NCBI RefSeq assembly: GCF_009727055.1
Contig: NC_052351.1
Location: 11,286,143 to 11,350,142 of the forward strand
Source of the DNA: Benincasa hispida
Taxonomy: Eukaryota > Streptophyta > Magnoliopsida > Cucurbitales > Cucurbitaceae
Reading direction: 5' to 3'
Length of the DNA: 64,000 nt
Shown here: piece by piece, positions 34,697 through 46,259 of the stretch
How the letters are laid out: each line of letters opens with the position of its first letter
Numbering within the stretch: position 1 is the first letter of the stretch
The notes under the pieces: generated by a model
Told to the model about the DNA's origin: nothing
What the model saw: only the letters and a program-made list of their open reading frames with translations
The model's database searches: none
Position numbers and translations under genes: made by a program

Positions 34697-36688
34697 TGAA
34701 GGAACTCGAATGAGAGAACTTTGAGCGAAACAAATCGACCAAATTCCATAAATTATTGTACAAAGTTTACAATAAACAAACAACTAGATATGCATTTAAA
34801 ACTAAATTACAGCATGCTTTATAAGAAACGATTTCAAGAAATATCACTTTATAGAACCTTTTCTTCACGATTCTCCCTCGAACAAAATCACAAACTCCTT
34901 GAAGACCCTCTTCAAGATAAACTCGAACAAAAAAAATCCAGACGCTACCACAATAGAAACCTTGGTATTCTCATAGTGAGAACCCAAGAGTGGTGGACTC
35001 TGACTATTTTAGTTAAGAGGGAAAGGTTAATGTGGAGGAAGAAGAAGATTGAGAACTTTCACAAGAACACTCAAAGATACAGAACACTTCTATTCTTTTT
35101 CTTTCTCTCAATCGTTCAACAACATCAACGTATTGAACAAGAAGAAAACAATTTTCTTTTTATTCTCTTTTTGCCAAATAGAATAATCACCCCCACTAAT
35201 GTGGGTGGAGAGAACAGATGGGGAATGAAATTGTTACTCCCTTATTATCAGAATAATAATAATAATATAAATATAACTATGATGACTAACTTAACATATT
35301 ACATATATATTAAATTATATGTTATATCAAATATAACACATAACCTATAGTTTTAATATTATATCACATACAATATAAACTATAGTTTCTTTTCTTTATT
35401 TATGACATTTAATATAAATCATATTTATATTAAATTTAACAATTATGGATCCAATTCATTGGAAATATATTTGAATCTCATTCAAATATTTCTTTCTCCC
35501 ATTAAGGTATAATGTATCAAATCATTATGACAATTATATCACATATAATTTGAACAACTTAGTTATATCATATATAATTAAATCTCTCTATTAATTTCAA
35601 CAATTCAAATTAATCCAAAAATTGATTCTCAACTAAATCCTATTGAACTACCAAGGAAACCTCATGGACCTGTAGCTTGAAGCTTTAATAGTACATGAAT
35701 AATTAATTAAATTATTTAATTACATTATTCACCATCCGTTAACTTTCAGACACTCCACTAAAGACCGACAGTTCCACTCTTCGCACTACAGTGTCCACTA
35801 GATATAACCAATCAACAGTACGATGACCTTTTACAAATTGCTTGTAAGTACAACTGGGCCAAATTACCGTTTTGCCCCTATAGTTTACATCTAACTCCTT
35901 AAGTACCATTGATTCCTCTAATGAACAATAGATCATAGTCTTACTATGACTAAACCCCTCTCGGGCCAGAAGAAGGTGTGGCGTCACATTGTTCAAGACC
36001 CGAAATCAGTTCTTAAGAGAGCAATTTATCTACTAGGGAAGGAGTGAATTCCATCTTGTGTAGCTGTGTTCCCAGTTCCCCAATTAGACGAGTCCCCAAA
36101 ATGGTAGACTTGTTGAGTCGGCAATCTGACCACTCTCTCCTATACAAATCAAAAGAACCGCCCTTATAGGCAGAAGTTCACAACTCACTCAGGATTCAGG
36201 TCATGTTACCTATGGTCATCTTGGTGAAATGTAAGTCTTTATTATGAACGACATTATATAATGAGACTAAACATTTCGTGGTCCGGTCTTATACAAACTC
36301 TTTTGTATAAAATATCCCGCTCACATGTCTAATACGTGAATGATCAGGATAATATCATTTGTAGCACTTTACAACAATTATGACACCTATAAAGCAGGTC
36401 ATACTCGTAGTGACACCAGGATAAGGTACCCAACCCCATATCCATCTACTACAGACCATTTAGGTTATCACTTAAACATGATCTACTCATATGTCTCCAC
36501 ATACATGCTTCAGTTACAGAGATAATCTTGGATGTTTGTTTATTGGTTTGTGGTTAATGCGATTAAAATATCATATATTTTATAGATAATGAATAAAATA
36601 TCAAATATTTTATTAAATACATAAACAGTTTGTTCAACAATGTTTACAAACTATAGAACCCTATGAGATTTAGGGCATCAATCCCACA
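34697..36688 (-). mobile_element. Solo LTR with TGATG target duplication
   Basis: On minus it starts TGTGGGATTGATGCCCTAAA and ends CGAGTTCCTTCA. TGATG occurs at 34692-34696 and 36689-36693, a perfect 5-bp duplication. It has all family blocks but lacks the GATCG array, so it belongs to the shorter subfamily (1992 bp). A 209-codon open frame at 34721-35350 on + lies wholly inside it and is not treated as a gene. Confidence 0.9.
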
Positions 36689-36693
36689 TGATG

Positions 36694-36920
36694 AAAAAGG
36701 CACTGTGGAGACACCCTTCCTCTTAATTTCCCTTCTCTGACCACGGTTGCAGCCTTCCGCGGTACACTTTTGAAAGTTGAACACTCATCCTCCTTGGAGT
36801 CCTGTCTCTAAGATGAGAAGCCTGGGTTGGATGCTTGGGGATCACCTGGATCGTGTTTGTCTTGCTGGATCAAAGTTAATTCCTAAATGTTGTGAGATTA
36901 AGCTAAGGTTCTTAATGCGA
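36694..36920. other. Unassigned GC-richer pocket
   Basis: This short stretch is richer in G and C than its surroundings and lies between the solo LTR and the CACTA element. No continuous frame or motif was recognised. It may be an old gene fragment. Confidence 0.3.
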
Positions 36921-38344
36921 CACTACTACAAAAATTGCATTACTTAATGCTTGCAAATTTTAATTACTTAACGTTTTTATGAAAAAAAAAATTGTCAAGT
37001 AATATGTAACTTTTAAGAACGTCAAGAATAATGAAACAAAAGCGGAATGGCATTTGAGTAAATAACACTTGATGAAACTTTTGTAAATAAGTGATATTCC
37101 CCACTTAGGGCTTCCATCGTGAAAATCCTTATTGAAAAAAAGGGATTTTACAACCGTGCAAAGGAGGACACACTTAGAGTGAGAGTGAAAAAAAAAAAAA
37201 TTTGCAGTCGTGTGAAGGAGGACAAAGCATTTTTAGCGCCGGTCTCGGTTCCGTCTGGTCTTCATTCAAGGTCTCCGTCCGGTTGGGCATTCATCGGCAG
37301 CGGGTATGCTGCCAGTAGTTTTTGTATAAACCTCAACCTCTCTCTCTGGGTTTTCCTCTCACGCAAACTCTCTCTGCCTCTCTTTCTCAACCATCTGCAG
37401 AAACCTCAATCGGCAGCCTCCATCACCTCCACTGTTGTCCAGTCGTCGCCGCCCATACCATCCATCAGGAAATTCCAGTCGTGGGTGTCACTTGTAAGTT
37501 CAAGTATGTTCAATCTGGACTTGTACGAAATTCATCACTTCTCTTCCAAATTAATGGATGCCCAAGCTAGAAAATTCATGTTCATAGTGGAGCTTTCTCA
37601 ATCTTTGAAGTCCAGCTCATTTCGTTTTTGTTGGTGAGGTTCTTCGAAGTTGAAGCAGAAATCCAGATCGAGCATCCGAGTATTGACTTCCAACTCGAAC
37701 TCCTTTGAATCTTCTGCAACATTGAAAATTGAGAATGATGATGATGGAGGTCATGTTTTCCCTCCTGGTTATCGGCCCACGTCGGCTAATCCTAAGTTGT
37801 GGACTCCTCACAACGGGTAAAATGTTGTTTAATTTTTACATCTAACAATAGCATAATTGTCTGTCTTAGTTCCAAATTTCTTACTAATGCTCACTTGAAT
37901 GATTGAGATGGCTTCGCTGAGTATATCTATGAAAACCCCATTTGTTGTAGTGCTTGGAAGAGGGTATAGTCTCTCTTTCTTATTATTACATATGCTTTGT
38001 GTTTTATGATTAAGGATCATAACTCGTTTTTTTGTTATTAAGTATATTGTGTCCAAATGAGTTTTATTCACTTGTTGGGTGAGATAGTTTGTAACTTTGT
38101 ATTATTCATGAGGTTGTTAGTTTTGCAACATTGAAAGTATTAATATAGAATTGTAATTTTGGAATTATTCATATACTTGACAATTATAACATATCAAGTA
38201 AATTACAGCTTGACACTTTTAGCTAGTAAAAAAATTTGTCTTATTCTTGACATGGGATTATTTGACGTTTTTAATAAACACTGACACTTGATTACAAAAA
38301 ATAAAAAATAAAAAAAATCAAATAATACAGTTTTTGTAGTAGTA
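36921..38344. mobile_element. CACTA-type non-autonomous element with captured DNA
   Basis: The left end is CACTACTACAAAAATTG. The right end, TTTTTGTAGTAGTA, is its inverted complement except for the last base. The flanking triplets CGA and TGA would be the 3-bp target duplication with one mismatch. Subterminal repeats with CTTGACA, TCAAGTAAT or TTGACGTTTTT words lie at 36960-37080 and 38165-38310, as expected for CACTA elements. No transposase is present. The centre (about 37119-38070) is GC-richer and contains an exon-like frame, so this looks like a non-autonomous CACTA that has picked up host sequence. Confidence 0.75.
37119..37819 (+). pseudogene. Captured host gene fragment, plastid-protein-like exon
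   Basis: One + frame stays open from 37119 to a stop at 37637 and then, in the same frame, from 37638 to 37817. The second part is Ser- and Arg-rich (QKSRSSIRVLTSNSNSFESS), followed by an acidic DDDGGHVFPPGYRP segment and NPKLWTPHNG. It then meets a possible splice donor, CGG|GTAAAAT, near 37818. A Ser/Arg-rich stretch followed by an acidic mature start is typical of plastid transit peptides. The upstream part has CT-rich leader-like sequence (37330-37400) and another donor-like CTT|GTAAGTTC near 37493. I do not recognise the parent gene. The single TGA and the position inside a CACTA element argue for a captured fragment and not a working gene. Confidence 0.5.
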
Positions 38345-38720
38345 TGATGACAATTTGACTTGGGATGGAGAACATTTCCACAATCATTAATTCAAGTTTT
38401 TTAGTTAGATCTGACTGTTTGAAAATGGTCAACTTGTTGAGTAATTTCATGATAGATATCTTTTAGGTCTATTTCTTCATCAAGAAGGCTAAAGCTTGGG
38501 GTAGTAATATGAGGTTATCTCTTTCCCTCATATTCACCATTGTCGAATGTCTTGGCATACTTCTTTTCAACTAAAGCTTTGGAGGAGTATTTGTCTTCCT
38601 TTCATTTTACTATTTATCCCGAGTGGTTTTCTATGCTTGTTTTTCATGATGTAATATTGTAGGTGGTGTGTTTTTTCTTGTTTTAGAAAGGAAAAAAAAA
38701 AGTTTCCATTCTTTGGAAAT
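38345..38720. other. Intergenic DNA, no recognised gene
   Basis: Moderate base composition and several possible short exons, but nothing recognised on either strand. Confidence 0.3.
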
Positions 38721-38792
38721 TGGAATCACCAAAACCATATATTAAAAAAAGAACTATATAATAATATCAAGATCTAGGTCTATATACCCCTA

Positions 38793-38975
38793 CTAAATCT
38801 CGCAACACAAACTCTCTGAAAGCTTAGCGTAGTTGAGAGAATGAGAAGTTGGCCATGTTAATAAGCTACACCAAATCTCATCGAATGATTCTTGCCCAAA
38901 TTTACACACATCAACACAATTAATTAATTCCCTATGATTCCACTCCACTGCAATCATTGCTGAAGCTATAATCAA
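38793..38975 (-). CDS. Unrecognised 60-codon open frame, possible exon
   Basis: The minus-strand frame reads AVEWNHRELINCVDVCKFGQ, then SFDEIWCSLLTWPTSHSL, NYAKLSES and a C-terminal LCCEI. Its composition is balanced and unlike the Lys/Asn/Phe-rich shadows around it, with aromatic and acidic residues mixed as in a real protein. An acceptor-like TTATAGCTTCAG lies just upstream of it on minus. No family is recognised. It could be a final exon or a decayed fragment. No partner exons were found within about 1 kb. Confidence 0.25.
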   Translation of the reverse strand: MIIASAMIAVEWNHRELINCVDVCKFGQESFDEIWCSLLTWPTSHSLNYAKLSESLCCEI

Positions 38976-39403
38976 GTGGGGTCAGAATTGAGGATTAAAC
39001 AAATCAAAACCCCATTATTTTAGAATCCTAAAGTTGATCAGATTCAATTTCCAATGCGCATATACCTTTGGGAGGGGAAAAAAAAAAACCTCAGCTTGTT
39101 TCGAAAATTTTAATTAAACATGGGTATGAATACTAATTTAAACGTAAACCACAACCAAAAATGGAGCAGTAGCAGGTGGTTTTTAATTAATTTATTTTTA
39201 GCAAATAAAAATTTTGGATGGCTCGTACAACAACTCTCCGACAACCAGCCCACATCAGATTCTTCTAATATTTTCTTCCATTTTTCTCAGAACATTTTGA
39301 CAAATTGACACTCACATGGTTTGGTTTTGGCTTGCCTTAATTTCCATCCCAAGTGGGCTTCATGTGCTTGCTTTTCATTCCTATTTTTGGCATAATTTAG
39401 CCT

Positions 39404-39475
39404 TTCATTGGTTGGACGTTGTTGGTTTCTTATAAAAAGCCTCTAAATTCTAGACCTACAACTACAACAAACACT
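39404..39475 (+). promoter_or_regulatory. Promoter-like CAAT and TATA arrangement without a clear gene
   Basis: CATTGGTTGG (an inverted CCAAT) near 39407 is followed by TTATAAAAAG near 39432 and then a CAACTACAACAAACAC leader-like stretch. The next ATG, at 39545, opens only 14 codons. It may be an orphan promoter. Confidence 0.3.
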
Positions 39476-39479
39476 CTTT

Positions 39480-40470
39480 TCAAATCCACTCATTAAATAT
39501 ACATTACTTTTTCTTTCTTCAAATCACTTTTTATTGGTTAAATTATGGGTTTTCTCTATAAACTTTTATGTAATTCAACAGGCATTTAATGAAATTCTTA
39601 AAATTATTTTTATATTTTTTCATATTTAATTCATTCCTATACTATCAATCCATTTAGTTTGACGTTTATTTTTTCTTTATTGAAGTATGGAGATTTGAAT
39701 CTTTAACAAAAAAAAAAAATGTCAATTACCATAAGTTATGCATATTTTGGTAGTTTTATGTTTACAAGACAAATTAAAAATCAACCTTCTGCATTATTTT
39801 TAAACTTTACACCTTCATGCTTCATTTAAACGTATATTATAGGATTGAGAGTTTAGAAAAGCATAGAAACATGTTTTAGAGTATAGGGATTTAATAAAAA
39901 CAATTCTAAAAATTAAAGAAATAATATAGTAAGAGAACAAGAAAAATAGAGAAAATATAGAAGTGTTAGGTTATATATTAAAGTAGGAGAGAGAGGAAAT
40001 GAAAGAAGAATATAACGAGGGTATAAAATGGTAAGAACGTTTTAAATTTTTATTTTTTTAAGGTAAGGGTACTGAAACAATACTTGATAGGTGAATAATC
40101 ATGGTTAAATTTATTTTTTTTTTTAATACAAACTACAAAGTTCAAGATTTTTTTTATAATTTAAAAAGAAAAAAGAAAAAAAAAAGTTGAATAATCATGG
40201 TTAAACTATCAAAATAGGTGTAGAGGGACTTATTAAAAATGGTTTTTTAGGTATAATTCGAACTCCTTTTTGAGTAATGCATGTTATAATTATGATTGAA
40301 ACTAGTTTCATCATCTAAAATCATAATTGAAGTAAAAGTAGAGAATGGGAAATACAAATATGTTAATACATAATTAAAGATGATAGCATATCTCCCTAAG
40401 ATGGGGAGAGCTGTCCATGGGATTAAAATACGACACCTCCACATAGGATTCTTCCCTTGCCTCAAAAAAT
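39480..40470. other. AT-rich intergenic DNA
   Basis: No gene seen. Poly-A/T runs and GAATAATCATGGTTAAA occur twice (about 40094 and 40190). Confidence 0.4.
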
Positions 40471-41086
40471 AATAAAAATAATATATTTTTTTGTGGGTCC
40501 ATCATCTGCGATTACCAAAACACTTCCTGTGGGACCCATGTCCAAGTGTCGTAACTCAGTTTGTCCAATCAAAACGCACAGCTTAGATCAGATACTGCCA
40601 TTTCCCTATCGCCCTCCGTCATCATAATGCTCTGTTTCAGTACTTCTTTATGTAGCTCAGCAACATTAAACATTTTTTTTCCTACTTATAAAATATGGTA
40701 CGCTATTCATAATTTGAAATTTTATTAATAAATAATCATAATAATTAATGTAGGAAAGGAGAATAGATTCGGAAGATAAAATTAAATAGGTAAATTTATG
40801 GAAAGTAAAGGTTAAATACGGGTTTTTGTATAATGCTTTAATACAGGGCCAAGTACTGGCAGTCATAGTACCCCACGTTTGGAGTGGGTCCCGTCGTCCT
40901 TACCTGAGCCGTCCAATGTGCGCATCATCACAAACCCCACCCTATTCTTTTCCTTAATACTTAATTAATTAATTATAGCTTTTAACTCACTAATTTTAGT
41001 TGGTTTACGTCTCAAACCACCATAATTAATGTATTTTCAATGTCATTTACGCCCCCTCTTTGTTGATAGTTCCATTCACTCCTCGA

Positions 41087-41092
41087 CACGTG
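41087..41092 (+). promoter_or_regulatory. G-box CACGTG
   Basis: CACGTG within GACACGTGTTGC, about 1.1 kb upstream of the S40-family start. Such boxes bind bZIP and bHLH factors; function here is inferred. Confidence 0.35.
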
Positions 41093-41182
41093 TTGCTAGG
41101 GGTATGATTGGGCAAACCGGTCCCACAATTATTTCAAATGCTGAGAGGACGAGCAGTCAGTTACAGAGCTCTGGCTTCATGT

Positions 41183-41190
41183 ACACGTGG
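41183..41190 (+). promoter_or_regulatory. ABRE-type ACACGTGG
   Basis: ACACGTGG, the core bound by ABF-type bZIP factors, lies about 1.0 kb upstream of the S40-family start and near a W-box core. The combination would suit a senescence-linked gene, but this is inference. Confidence 0.35.
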
Positions 41191-42198
41191 ATCATGGGCC
41201 CCAGTCGCCAGTATTTAGTCAAACCAGTTTTTTCTTTTTTCATTTTTTTTCCCACGGGACCATCTAAATATTTTGAGTTTGATCATTCAATCAATTCAGA
41301 TCGCCCAACCCAAATTATAAAGATTTGATTGAGTTAGTTTTGTTCTTGAGTTGGGTTCAGTTGAACTTTTTGTTAGATTATTATGATGTTTGTATTTGTT
41401 CAAAGTTTGTAATAGTATATTTTACATTTGAATTGTATGTGATTTTAGTTATTATTTGGATCAATCCTAATTTTTTTATTTTATGTATTTTTAATTTTTG
41501 TTATTCGGATTACGTTGTGTTGGATTGGTTTGAAGATTTTGTTCGGATTTTTGGGTTGTTAATCCAATGAACTTGAATTTTTGAATTGGTCCAAAAAATA
41601 TCCTTAATTCAATCCATGTACTGGCTGATAAATATGAATTTTCGTAATAAACTGGGGGTAATAATCCACTTACGATTTGAGGGCATAAAATTAAGCAGAT
41701 GAATTGGGAATTAAAGATAAATTAATCATGGCCAAATTCCCAAATATGGAAGATTCCGGTCCGGTGCCAGTTTTCAATATAAAAACACAGAGAATGACAG
41801 CACGCGCCTTGGACAGAGCGTGACACTTAGGACAAGTCCATTTAATTTAAGAGTTAATTAATTATATTACTTGAGAAATATTTCGCTATTTGTATTTATA
41901 TATTTAATTATCGCTTTCGTGGCTGTCTTGTCTTCTATCCTCATTTCTTACCATGCATCTGATTGAAGCTTCGATTTGACAGAAATGCAGACGAAATGAA
42001 CCCAAATTCACATGAAATGCAACAAATGGAGTTTGTTATATATATACAACACATCCAGTCTCCAAACCCCTGCCCATGTGTTCTTAATTTTTTTTTTTTT
42101 GGTCCCCCTTTTATATTTTTATTAAATTTGATTCCCAGTCTAAGAGGGGAAGTTTTGGTAGTGTATACTCACTGTTTAATAGATATTTTTCCTAAATA

Positions 42199-42831
42199 AT
42201 GGCTAAAGGTCGGAAATTGACGACGAGTCGGAGCGAGCGATTTCTCGGTAGCTATAGCTACAATCATAACCAAAACTCCACCGGGAGCGACTCGTCGGAA
42301 CTGGGCGAAGAGGATGTTTGGCCGATGGCAGATACCGTGGAGACGGACCGGGAGGATTTCGGCGAAGAGAATTCGTTTGCCGCCTGCGGCGGCGGAGGGA
42401 GTAATAATCACGGAGGGATTCCGGTAAGGCGGGGGAGTGGGGTTCCTCGGGATACACGTGAGCGACACGTAGGCGGGCTATCGTTGGCATTTGAAGATCC
42501 GAGTAGGATGACATCGGCGAGAATTGTGCATCAGTTTCGAGGGAATGAGACGGTGGCGTCCCCACGAGGGCGGCAGATGGCTACGTCAGCGCCCGTGAAC
42601 GTGCCGGATTGGAGCAAAATTCTCCGAGTGGAGTCGGTGGACTCGTTACACGAGTTGGACGAGACGTTGGATGACCCGGATTCGGAGATCGTTCCGCCAC
42701 ACGAGTATTTGGCCAGAAGTCGAAAAAAGAACGCCACTTCGGTTTTCGTCGGTGTCGGTCGGACCCTCAAGGGCCGGGACTTGAGACGGGTCCGGGATGC
42801 GGTTTGGCTGCAAACCGGGTTCGATGGATAA
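42199..42831 (+). CDS. Senescence regulator S40-family protein (DUF584)
   Basis: A single uninterrupted 210-codon frame, the only intact recognisable host gene here. The signatures of the plant S40 / DUF584 family are all present: SAPVNVPDWSKILRV at about residues 130-144, an acidic linker, PPHEYLARSR at 166-175, and the C-terminal VFVGVGRTLKGRDLRRVRDA stretch ending VW.QTGFDG at 181-210. Length and single-exon structure fit the family. The N-terminal half is Ser/Gly/Asp-rich and likely disordered (SDSSELGEEDVW, CGGGGSNNHGG). Family members are small, often nuclear proteins linked to leaf senescence and to ABA, SA and dark responses; their biochemical activity is not well known. The ATG at 42199 is preceded by an in-frame stop (TAA at 42196), which fixes the start. 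GC content is much higher than its surroundings. No signal peptide or membrane segment is seen. Confidence 0.93.
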   Translation: MAKGRKLTTSRSERFLGSYSYNHNQNSTGSDSSELGEEDVWPMADTVETDREDFGEENSFAACGGGGSNNHGGIPVRRGSGVPRDTRERHVGGLSLAFEDPSRMTSARIVHQFRGNETVASPRGRQMATSAPVNVPDWSKILRVESVDSLHELDETLDDPDSEIVPPHEYLARSRKKNATSVFVGVGRTLKGRDLRRVRDAVWLQTGFDG

Positions 42832-43185
42832 AATTTTAAAAGCCTTGTTGGAGAAGAAGATTCAATGATTATTAAATCCAGACATCAAAATCAACCAAGA
42901 ATTAATTAATATTGTGAAAAAGGGATGAACTCATTTTTTCCCCCTTGAGCCGCAGTTGACCCGGATTAGTCGGGTAAACCCGGTGGCAACTCATCATCCC
43001 AGATTCGTAAGTATGGTTAAAAAAAGAAAAAAGAAAAAAAAAAATCCGATTCAAGTAATTTGAAAATCAACCCTTCTCTTTTTACTCTGTTATCTTATCT
43101 CCCAATTTGGTAGTTTTCGTTGCGGCCCTTCAGTACCGCGTCTCCTCTCTTCAATTAAAATTTTGTCAACGGCTGTATATAAATT
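42832..43185 (+). other. 3' flank of the S40-family gene
   Basis: Probable 3' untranslated region. AT-rich with AATTAATTAATATTG near 42900. No strong AATAAA signal stands out, and near-matches are common in this composition. Confidence 0.35.
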
Positions 43186-44100
43186 TGGGGTAATTATTTG
43201 GCTTTTTTTTTTTTTTTTTTTTTTGGTTTTTAAAAATTAACTCTATTTTCTTCTAATAATTGAATTTTTAGTCAAATTATAAAAATAAAAATAAATTTTT
43301 AAAAACTGTTTTTTTTTCCTAAAATTTTGATTTATTTTTTAACAAAAGAAGAAACTTAAAACTATCGACGTAATTTTTAAAAATAAAAAATTAAATAATT
43401 ATAGCAAATAATTACTAAAGAGATTTAATTTTTTTTTAATTTTAAAATGTTAGTAGTCGGTTTAAGAAAATGATGACCGTTCATTGTCAAGATCTTATTT
43501 GCAAGAAACAAGATATAAAGTTGGAAATAGAGCAAGTGGATTGAAAGCAATGAAACAGTAGAGACTTGGGAAATGCAGTAAAGTTAGGAATTGAAGTTTG
43601 ATGGGAAAGAAATTAGTCAAGACTAAGCGTTGGAATGAGTGAAGAAATGAGAGCAAGATGGAAATAGGGCGTCAAGCATCAAACCGTAAAAAAGAAAATT
43701 GGGTTGAAAACTGTGAAAATAGAATGAATTTTGTATTTACAAAAATGAATTTGGAATTTAAATCCCTTACAAACCTCCCTTGATTGAAATGGGAGAAGAT
43801 TTAAACAAATGGCTTAAAAACACAATATAATGAAGCAGTTAAATTTGATTTTGCAAGATACTGAAAAAGAGATAGACATCGAAGGCAAAAGCTAAAAAGC
43901 ACAGACACTTTAGTTTGGCTAGTGTGTCCGTATCCGATATGTGTCGAAAATTTGAACACTTTGACACTTGTTAGTATCAGACTATTGTTAGTGTAATAAA
44001 TGTGTTAGACATGTATAAACACTTGTTGAGTAAACTAAAAAGACTACATGTATGATAATTGTAATAAATTTTAAGTGTCAAATACTATGAGTGTTCAAAA
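43186..44100. repeat. AT-rich spacer with MITE-like segment
   Basis: 43188-43420 resembles the 32187 MITE family (TAATTATTTGGC on the left, CAAATAATTACT on the right). 43900-44050 has GTGTCCGTATCC and ATGTGTCGAAAATTTG words related to 17190-17350. No gene seen. Confidence 0.4.
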
Positions 44101-44710
44101 AACCTGATGATCCGAAAAAACCGATCAACCCAACCCAATCCATGCGATTTAGGTTTTATCAACTCATTTGGGTTGGGTTGGGTTCAAATAAATGAAAATT
44201 TCATGGGTTGGATTGGGTTCAAATAAATGAAAATTTTATGGGTTGGATTGGTTCATGGGTTCATCTAATATAACCTAAACCAACCTGAATTTATTATTAA
44301 CTTTAAAATATTTTTTTTTTACTTATAACATGATTATTTATACATATATTAATTTTAATTTTATTTAATTCCAATATTTTTAGAATAATTTATTCTTCAA
44401 CAACTCTGTAATTTTTTTTACACTTTAGAAAGAAAAATTTCACTATAAATTGAAGTTAAGTTGTTAATCTTTATTCAATATATAAAAATAATTAAATTAG
44501 ATTTTTACATATTTACGTTTTGCTTCTTTTTAGAACAAAATTTTAAATACATGACCCAATTAACCCGAACCAACCCAACCCAACCCAAATATTTCATGGT
44601 TGGGTTGGGTCGGGTTCATTGTTTAATAATAGTTATTTGGGCAACCGAACAATTGGGTTGGGTCAAAAAAGTCTTTCAACCCAACCCAACCTATAAATGT
44701 CCCTATCAAA
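44101..44710. repeat. Repeat rich in GGGTTGGGTT on both strands
   Basis: The left part has CAACCCAACCCAATCC and GGGTTGGGTTGGGTTC. The right part has ACCAACCCAACCCAACCC, GGTTGGGTTGGGTCGGGTTC and CAACCCAACCCAACC. The ends are rough inverted copies, so the segment may be a foldback element. Related sequence lies at 41280-41620 and 46260-46780. Confidence 0.6.
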
Positions 44711-46259
44711 TACATCAAACTAAGTTTTTTAAGTATATAGATGCATCGACCTATTTACTTTAAAATTTCTTTTGGTATAAAAATGATATATATTTTTGAA
44801 AATATATATTTGAATAAACGTGTCCTAAAGTTTAAAAATAAGATACATCTCTATATCTATGTCCCATCGTATCCGTATCCCGTATTTATATTTATATTGG
44901 AAAGATGGAAGGAAGCAAAGGGGGCGAACGTGTGATGGAAATGGTGGTGCCGGTAAGTGAAGAGAGTGCAAATGCTAAATGGGGCCTTCTTTTTGTATGA
45001 AAGAGACAGTTGCCTTTGTGAGAACCTTACATTTTGCACCCACTGTCCCTTCCACTCTTTCTCTTCTCTGTTTCACTCTTTTAGACAAATATGATCAAAT
45101 TTTCACTATTCTCTACAAAACACCATTCTTTTATATGGTTTACTATCACTGCCACTACTTAAAACCTTCATAAATATGGCTATAACAAAACAGACATTAT
45201 ATACCTACTTTTATGCTTATAGTTATTGTACATTTGCCACCTTGTTTCTTCCTTTCTTTTGTTATTATACCATTCTTTCAAATGAATGGTTTATTGTATA
45301 AATTGTTAGGATATTTTATTACATGCCAAGAAAGTTAAAACTTCAAATTGAATTGAAAATATCCAATTGGATGATGTTCCACTCGCAAATATAACTTTTC
45401 ATATGTTAAAATTTTTTGTTTCTTCCATTTGAATTAGTTATGTTTGATTTGTGTTAAGTAACGGTTTAATCGAATTAAATTTGTATTTATTTGATTTTAT
45501 CTTTTTTATTTTGAAGAGTAACGGATAAATAGTAACTTTTTCCTCATTTAAAGTATCTCATTCCAATTTAAAGGTCTACCAGATTCAAGTAATTTGACAT
45601 TGTTGTTTTACCAAAATTAGTCGTTATATCCTACTGAAACAATCATTATAGTTTGCTTACAACATGTGCAAAGTAAATAATTGTTTTTATGATAACGCTT
45701 ATCATAAGTATACTTCAACTATCTATCAACGTTTTTACAATATTCGAATGTTTTTTTGTTATTTCAATTTATAAGTCATGTTATACTATCTAACTTAGTT
45801 TTGAGTTTGAACGTTATTATTGTATACAGTTAAGGTTGAATTTCTCTGGACATAAATCACTTTGACTAGAATCACTGATTAAAATTTCATACCCAAACAT
45901 TCTCGAAATAACAAATTTTGGCATGGAAAAAAAACGAAAAAAAGAAAAAACTTCTTGCCACGTGTAGGTCAAGTCACCTTCTTTGTGAGATCAACTTGAC
46001 CCCAAACACATGTTCAACATACCATCATTTTGGACGAATTATGGAGTATACTACATCATTCCTTAGCCCTTTCTCTCTATTTCATTTTCATTAATCCAAA
46101 GTTCTTTCATTATCAACTATTGGGTTCGGTTGTTTGCCTACCACACAAAACCTATAAAATTTAAAAAACTAATAAAAATAAAAATAAAAAAGGTCTTAAA
46201 TTGGATTATTAGCTATTCCCTTTCCCGGTGACGTGAATATGTATTGTATCTCAAATTTG
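44711..46259. other. AT-rich intergenic DNA
   Basis: No supported gene. A CACGTG box at about 45959-45964 lies next to GGTCAAG, and a GA/CT-richer patch at 44900-45080 has no clear coding frame. Confidence 0.35.

Larger units (their letters stand above)
40471..42198 (+). promoter_or_regulatory. Upstream region of the S40-family gene
   Basis: This stretch is less repetitive than the rest of the window and has several GC-richer patches (40490-40640, 40860-40940, 41040-41220). It contains two CACGTG boxes (41087-41092 and 41184-41189). The second lies in ACACGTGG, an ABA-response-element core. A W-box core (AGTCAA, minus TTGACT) lies at 41217-41222. A TATATATAC run at 42037-42045 is a possible TATA box about 155 bases before the ATG. 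At 41280-41620 an AT-rich repeat with CCCAACCC and GAGTTGGGTT words intervenes. Confidence 0.4.

Noticed and set aside
34721..35350. 209-codon ORF on +
   Set aside because: It lies wholly inside the solo LTR at 34697-36688, and has no recognised motif.
42169..42770. Minus-strand ORFs of 99, 120 and 79 codons
   Set aside because: Shadows of the GC-rich S40-family gene on +.
44560..44600. Telomere-like repeats
   Set aside because: The words are AACCCAACCC-type and not the plant TTTAGGG telomere repeat.
44950..44985. GTGAAGAGAGTGC as a possible miR156-type sequence
   Set aside because: It does not match the mature miRNA well enough and no hairpin partner was seen nearby.
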